Assembly (NCBI RefSeq): GCF_018613535.1
Contig: NZ_JAGGQB010000001.1
Location: forward strand, 1 to 55,080
DNA length: 55,080 bases
Direction: 5' to 3'
Source: Bacillus sp. ISL-51
Lineage (GTDB): Bacteria; Bacillota; Bacilli; Bacillales; Bacillaceae
How positions within the stretch are numbered: the first letter of the stretch is position 1; the number at the start of each line of letters is the position of its first letter. The translations under genes were made by a program, and so were the position numbers. The notes under the pieces were generated by a model, which was given only the letters and a program-made list of their open reading frames with translations, was not told where the DNA came from and searched no databases. This document shows, piece by piece, positions 50,697-55,080 of the stretch.

Positions 50697-53600
50697 TTAG
50701 TGGAAACTAAGTAAGTCGGCAATGTCTTGTAATGCTTCCTCAGTCAGCTCGCGATCATCAAAGTCACTGACGGTTTTCTCCGTATCCGTTTTGCTGAGAC
50801 AGTGATCAATCAGCTTCAAGAGAGAACTCCGGCAGTCTTCAGAAAGCCGTTCGATAGTTTCTTTCCGGAAGCGATCTGTTTGATATGACATGTTTACAGT
50901 CAGCCTGCCTTTAACCGATATAGCGCTGATATCAAGCGACTGCTCCCGCTTCCATGTGTCCGTCATATCACTTCCGCCTCCTAATGGAGAGAAAGTAAAC
51001 GCGTCAGGCTGTTCTGTTTCTTCCGGATTCCCGCCGGCCGCGTCGAATTGGCCGAGATAGTTAAAGCTGATGTCAGGTGCTTTGCCGAACTTTATGCCGG
51101 CCTTTTCCGGTGTAGTCAAGTATTTGAGAACGCCGTATCCGATGCCTTTGTCGGGTATCCGTCTTAACGTATCTTTTACGGTTTTTAATGTGCGAATCTC
51201 ATATTCTTCAAGGTTTTCATATCGTGTCTTAGATTCAAGACGGAACAGCGCCGGATAAATGGCGGTGAACCAGCCTACTGTCCGGCTGATGTCCGCGCTC
51301 TCTGCTTCTGATTGGCGGCCGTGGCCTTCCAGCGCCATTTTTAAAGCCTGATGCGGAGCCCATTGCTGGATGGCGAGCACGGCAGAAGCCAGAAGCATAT
51401 CTTGGGTATCCGTATTATAGGCGCTGTGCACTTCTTTCAGCAGGGCGTTCGTTTCCCGTTCTGTTAAAGTGAAAGACACCGTATCCCGTTTTTTCATAGG
51501 AGACAAGCTCGTATCTGCCTGCTCACGCGGCAGGGCTTCTGCTTCATATTGTTCAATGTCCCGCCAATACTCTGATTGCTGGAGCAGACGCCTGCTTTCG
51601 GCGTATTGCGCCAATTGCTCCGTATAGGCTTGGAAAGACCCCGTTTTCGGCGGCAGTTTTATCTCATTTCCGTTTAGCGCCTGCTGATAACCGGTTGCCA
51701 AATCTTCTAATATGATCCGCCATGACATGCCGTCTACGGCCAGATGGTGTACGGAAAGAAACAGGTAATCTCCTCCCGCGGTGCGGAACAGCCCTGCTTG
51801 CACGAGCGGTCCGTTCTCCAAGTCCATTTCTCTTTGAAGCTTGCAGACTTGGCGTTTGATTAACCTTTCAATCTCTTGCTCTCCGCCGTTTTCTGTCAAA
51901 TTCATTACTTTTAAGCTGTAAAGTGTCTCTTCTTCTATATCAGCCGGACGATTGTAGAGGCGAAGACCCTCCTGTTCGTCCTTCATACAGATCAGCCGCA
52001 AGGCATCGTGATGAACGGTAATGGCTTTTAACGTTTTCTTTAATGCTGCTTCATCTATCGGGTTTTTTCTGTGCAGCATCACCGACTGGTTAAAATGGTT
52101 CGGTTCTGTCATGTCTTGTGCAAGAAACCATTTTTGAACCGGGGACCACCGCACTCCCCCTTCGACAGGCGCTTGGCTGATCGGCTGTTGTTCTGTACGG
52201 ACATAGTGTGCCAGTTCTTTAATTGTCGGGTGGCTGAAAACGTCTTTGACAGCCATTTGTTTTCCTGACTGATGTAAGCGGGCTGATACTTGCAAGGCCT
52301 TGATAGAATCTCCGCCCAGCTCAAAAAAGGATTCATCCGTTCCGATGTTTTCTGTTCCGAGCACTTCACTCCAAATGGCGGCCAATTCTTTTTCAATGTC
52401 GCTGACTGGCGCAGTGAATGACCGGGTCTGCTCTTTTTTCCGCGGCGCCGGAAGCGCGCGGCGGTCAAGCTTTCCGTTTGGCGTTAAAGGCAGGGCGTCG
52501 AGTGTTTCAAAAAACGCAGGAACCATGTAAGCCGGCACTTCATTTGCAAGCGCTCTTTGCACCGTGCCGCTGTCAGTGCCATCCTCGGCCGCAATATAAG
52601 CGCACAGTTCCTTTTGGCCCATCGAGGTAACATGAACTGTCACGGCTGCTTCTTTCACTCCTCTGATGTTTGTGAGGGACGCTTCGATTTCTTTCAGCTC
52701 CACACGGTGGCCTCTAATTTTGACTTGCTCGTCCATTCGGCCGATATATTGCAGTGTGCCGTCCGGCAGCCATTTGGCCAAATCACCTGTCCGATACATC
52801 CGCCGCTCTGGATGGAACGGGTCTTGAACGAAGGCCCGGGCCGTTTGTTGAGGAAGATTGTGATACCCTCTTGCAAGCCCGGTGCCTGTAATGCAAAGTT
52901 CTCCGGTTACGCCGATCGGCTGCAGGTGATTTCCGTTTAAAATATACACTTTTGTATGGTCAATCGGACGGCCGATCGTTACGTCTTCATCTTGTTTTAA
53001 GTGTCTTGCCGCGGTGGTGGCAACACTGTTTTCTGTCGGTCCGTACTCATTGGCAAGCTCAGTGTCCGGGCATATCGCTAAACTCCGGCTTATCAAATTG
53101 CGATCAGCCGCTTCTCCCGCCAATGTTACAATCCGCAGGAATTCGGCATCTCCCGGCTCGAGTACGTCAAGCAGCGTCCGATACAAAACAGGGACGATAA
53201 TCATATGAGTGACGCGGTAAACGGCCAGATGCTTTTTAATCACAAGAATATCTTTCGCTTCTTCTTCAGTTGGAACGGCGACTTTCGCACCGGATATGAG
53301 CGGTGTGAACATACTTGTAACGAATCCGTCAAAGGAAAATGAGAAGAGCTGGAGCACCGTATCTTTCTCATTCAGATCATAAAAGCTGCTCCGCCATTGA
53401 AGCGTTTGACTGACTGCTTGATGCTCGACCATAACACCTTTCGGCTTGCCGGTCGTTCCCGACGTATAAATGATATAAGCCAAATGGTGCGGCGCTGAAA
53501 CAGGCTGAAGCGCCGAGGCATTCTGTTCCTGAATCTTTTCCAGCGCAAGCACTTCACCTTTAAAACCGTCAGGCACTTTATGGATCGATTCATTTACAGT

Positions 53601-55080
53601 GATGAGCAATGCTGTCCCGCTATCTGACAAGATATATTGTTTGCGTTCCTCCGGATATTCAGGGTCAACCGGAACATAAGCCCCCCCGGCTTTCCAAATA
53701 CCGAAGACTGCCGCAACTTGTCCCAGCGACCGGGGAATCAAAATGCCTACGGCGGTATCCGGTCCTATTTGCCGGCTTCGTAAGGCTCTTGCTATTTTGT
53801 TTGACCACTCATCTAATTCTTTGTATGTGAGCATGGCTTCCCCGCTGATGAGTGCTGGCGCATTCGGTGTTTTTCTTGCCTGTGAGACAAACAGTTCATG
53901 AACTGTTTTTTCTGCCCGCTGTTTATCAGTATTGCTGTTAAAGCCTGTCAAAAGCTGATCCTGTTCTTTAGAAGTCAGCATGCTGATCGTTTGTAAGGCA
54001 GTATCCGGATCACGCGCGATGTGCCGCAGCATCGTCATAAAGTGGGATGCCCAGCGTTCCATTGTTTCTTTTTTAAATAAAGCCGCTGCATATTCAAACA
54101 GAAAATGAATGCCGCCGTCTCCCTCGGAGGCCTGCAATGTCAGATCAAATTTGGAAACTGGCCGAGAAATATCAGCCGATTGAATATGCAATCCATCTAA
54201 AAGCAGTTCCTCATGCTCCATATTTTGAACGACTAGCATGGCGTCGAACAGCGGATTGCGGCTTGTGTCGCGAACGATGCCGAGCTGTTCAACGAGTTCT
54301 TCAAACGGGTAATCCTGGTGCTCGAAAGCGTCAAGCGCCGTTTTGCGCACTTCCTCTAAGTAGTCTGTGAACCGTTTGCCGCCTTTTGGCTGAGTCCTGA
54401 TAGCGAGCGTGTTGACGAACATGCCGAGAACGGGCTCAAGGTCTTTATGCGGCCGGCCGGCAATCGGCGAGCCGACGATGATGTCTTCCTGTCCGCTCAG
54501 GCGCGCAAGCAGTGTATTGTAGGCGGCGAGAAGCACCATATACAGCGTGGAACCGTGATCCCGGGCGATGCGGTGGAGGCCCGCTGCCGTTTCCGCATCA
54601 AGCGTACAGGACACCTTGTCGCCCGCAAAGCTTCTGACTGCCGGACGGGCTTTGTCAGCCGGAAGCTCCAGCACAGGCAGCTCTCCGTCGAGCTGCTTCA
54701 GCCAGTAGGCCTCCTGCTTCTGATACGTCTCTCCTTGTTTAAACTCCCGCTGCCATACGGCATAGTCTTTATATTGAATACGCATCGGCGCAAGCGTCCG
54801 GCCTGCGTACAGCTCCCCGAATTCACGGATGAGCGTGTTGACAGACACGCCGTCGGAAATAATGTGATGCATGTCCGTCAATAAGAGATGGCGCTCATCT
54901 GTTTCTTTGACGAGAGCCGCCCGGAAAAGCGGCGCTTCATCAAGGCGGAATGGACGGACGAAGGCTTCCGCTGATGTTTCATCAGTCAGATTGAACGATA
55001 CTTTGTCATGGATGCGCTGTACGGGTTCGCCGTCAGGGCCCGTTTCAAAGGAAGTTCTCAGAGACTCGTGGCGCTCGATC
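50697..55080 (-). CDS. ppsD: Fengycin/plipastatin synthetase subunit PpsD/FenD, 3' part (Tyr module), cut by window edge
   Basis: Last 1460 residues of a protein that is normally about 3600 aa (Pro-Gln-Tyr modules). Visible: C-terminal part of a condensation domain (HHIISDGVS about 70 residues from the edge); A ([12 protein letters not shown] about 535, specificity residues D-G-T-I-T-A-E-V-A, a Tyr code); carrier (GGDSIKA, Ser about 924); epimerase (HHLAVDGMSW about 1108); a short acidic tail (DDRELTEEALQDIADLL) that suits a donor docking helix for PpsE. The epimerase fits D-Tyr9. The downstream C domain of PpsE is of the matching type. TAA at 50697-50699. The upstream modules and start lie outside. 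Confidence 0.94.
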   Translation of the reverse strand, partial: IERHESLRTSFETGPDGEPVQRIHDKVSFNLTDETSAEAFVRPFRLDEAPLFRAALVKETDERHLLLTDMHHIISDGVSVNTLIREFGELYAGRTLAPMRIQYKDYAVWQREFKQGETYQKQEAYWLKQLDGELPVLELPADKARPAVRSFAGDKVSCTLDAETAAGLHRIARDHGSTLYMVLLAAYNTLLARLSGQEDIIVGSPIAGRPHKDLEPVLGMFVNTLAIRTQPKGGKRFTDYLEEVRKTALDAFEHQDYPFEELVEQLGIVRDTSRNPLFDAMLVVQNMEHEELLLDGLHIQSADISRPVSKFDLTLQASEGDGGIHFLFEYAAALFKKETMERWASHFMTMLRHIARDPDTALQTISMLTSKEQDQLLTGFNSNTDKQRAEKTVHELFVSQARKTPNAPALISGEAMLTYKELDEWSNKIARALRSRQIGPDTAVGILIPRSLGQVAAVFGIWKAGGAYVPVDPEYPEERKQYILSDSGTALLITVNESIHKVPDGFKGEVLALEKIQEQNASALQPVSAPHHLAYIIYTSGTTGKPKGVMVEHQAVSQTLQWRSSFYDLNEKDTVLQLFSFSFDGFVTSMFTPLISGAKVAVPTEEEAKDILVIKKHLAVYRVTHMIIVPVLYRTLLDVLEPGDAEFLRIVTLAGEAADRNLISRSLAICPDTELANEYGPTENSVATTAARHLKQDEDVTIGRPIDHTKVYILNGNHLQPIGVTGELCITGTGLARGYHNLPQQTARAFVQDPFHPERRMYRTGDLAKWLPDGTLQYIGRMDEQVKIRGHRVELKEIEASLTNIRGVKEAAVTVHVTSMGQKELCAYIAAEDGTDSGTVQRALANEVPAYMVPAFFETLDALPLTPNGKLDRRALPAPRKKEQTRSFTAPVSDIEKELAAIWSEVLGTENIGTDESFFELGGDSIKALQVSARLHQSGKQMAVKDVFSHPTIKELAHYVRTEQQPISQAPVEGGVRWSPVQKWFLAQDMTEPNHFNQSVMLHRKNPIDEAALKKTLKAITVHHDALRLICMKDEQEGLRLYNRPADIEEETLYSLKVMNLTENGGEQEIERLIKRQVCKLQREMDLENGPLVQAGLFRTAGGDYLFLSVHHLAVDGMSWRIILEDLATGYQQALNGNEIKLPPKTGSFQAYTEQLAQYAESRRLLQQSEYWRDIEQYEAEALPREQADTSLSPMKKRDTVSFTLTERETNALLKEVHSAYNTDTQDMLLASAVLAIQQWAPHQALKMALEGHGRQSEAESADISRTVGWFTAIYPALFRLESKTRYENLEEYEIRTLKTVKDTLRRIPDKGIGYGVLKYLTTPEKAGIKFGKAPDISFNYLGQFDAAGGNPEETEQPDAFTFSPLGGGSDMTDTWKREQSLDISAISVKGRLTVNMSYQTDRFRKETIERLSEDCRSSLLKLIDHCLSKTDTEKTVSDFDDRELTEEALQDIADLLSFH

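Overview
The window reads as a chromosome segment from the Bacillus subtilis species complex, most likely B. velezensis or B. amyloliquefaciens. The basis is the gene order and the protein motifs I recognise: an iturin-family lipopeptide synthetase, a fengycin/plipastatin synthetase and, between them, bioWAFDBI and the yng genes. No database search was run. Family names rest on motifs, gene order and adenylation-domain specificity residues read by eye.

Layout, left to right. (1) 1-23116, minus strand: left-truncated iturin-family operon. A malonyltransferase gene (ituD/fenF type) comes first, then the PKS-NRPS hybrid ituA/mycA/bmyA, then the first 3299 codons of ituB/mycB/bmyB. The residues seen give L-Asn1, D-Tyr2, D-Asn3, which all iturinic peptides share. 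The window stops before the module that would tell iturin A, mycosubtilin and bacillomycin D apart. (2) 23117-24431: 1.3 kb without a convincing gene, holding the synthetase promoter region, an inverted repeat and a terminator. (3) 24432-28080, minus: yxjC-scoA-scoB-yxjF, ketone-body uptake and use, with a cre-like site in front. (4) 28366-34535, minus: bioW-bioA-bioF-bioD-bioB-bioI, with a sigma-A promoter and a BirA operator. (5) 34969-36895, plus: yngA, a decayed yngB and yngC. (6) 36969-44627, minus: yngJ-I-H-HB-G-F-E, a leucine/isovalerate-type acyl-CoA degradation operon. (7) 44763-46805, minus: yngK and yngL. (8) 46875-55080, minus: ppsE (fengycin Ile module with thioesterase) and the last module (D-Tyr) of ppsD, right-truncated.

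The middle genes fit together as metabolism. BioW to BioI make biotin. Biotin is the cofactor carried by YngHB and charged by YngH/YngE. The YngG lyase step would release acetoacetate and acetyl-CoA, and acetoacetate is the substrate of ScoA/ScoB and YxjF. As I recall the B. subtilis 168 map, xynD lies next to yngA, and the yxj and bio operons lie elsewhere. The iturin-yxj-bio block therefore looks like a mosaic insertion beside yngA. I found no tRNA, rRNA, insertion sequence or CRISPR array. I also found no wholly new system. The most noteworthy points are the multiply damaged yngB, the half condensation domain that starts the second iturin synthetase, matching cre-like sites on the two linked catabolic operons, and the mini-ORF in front of yngA.
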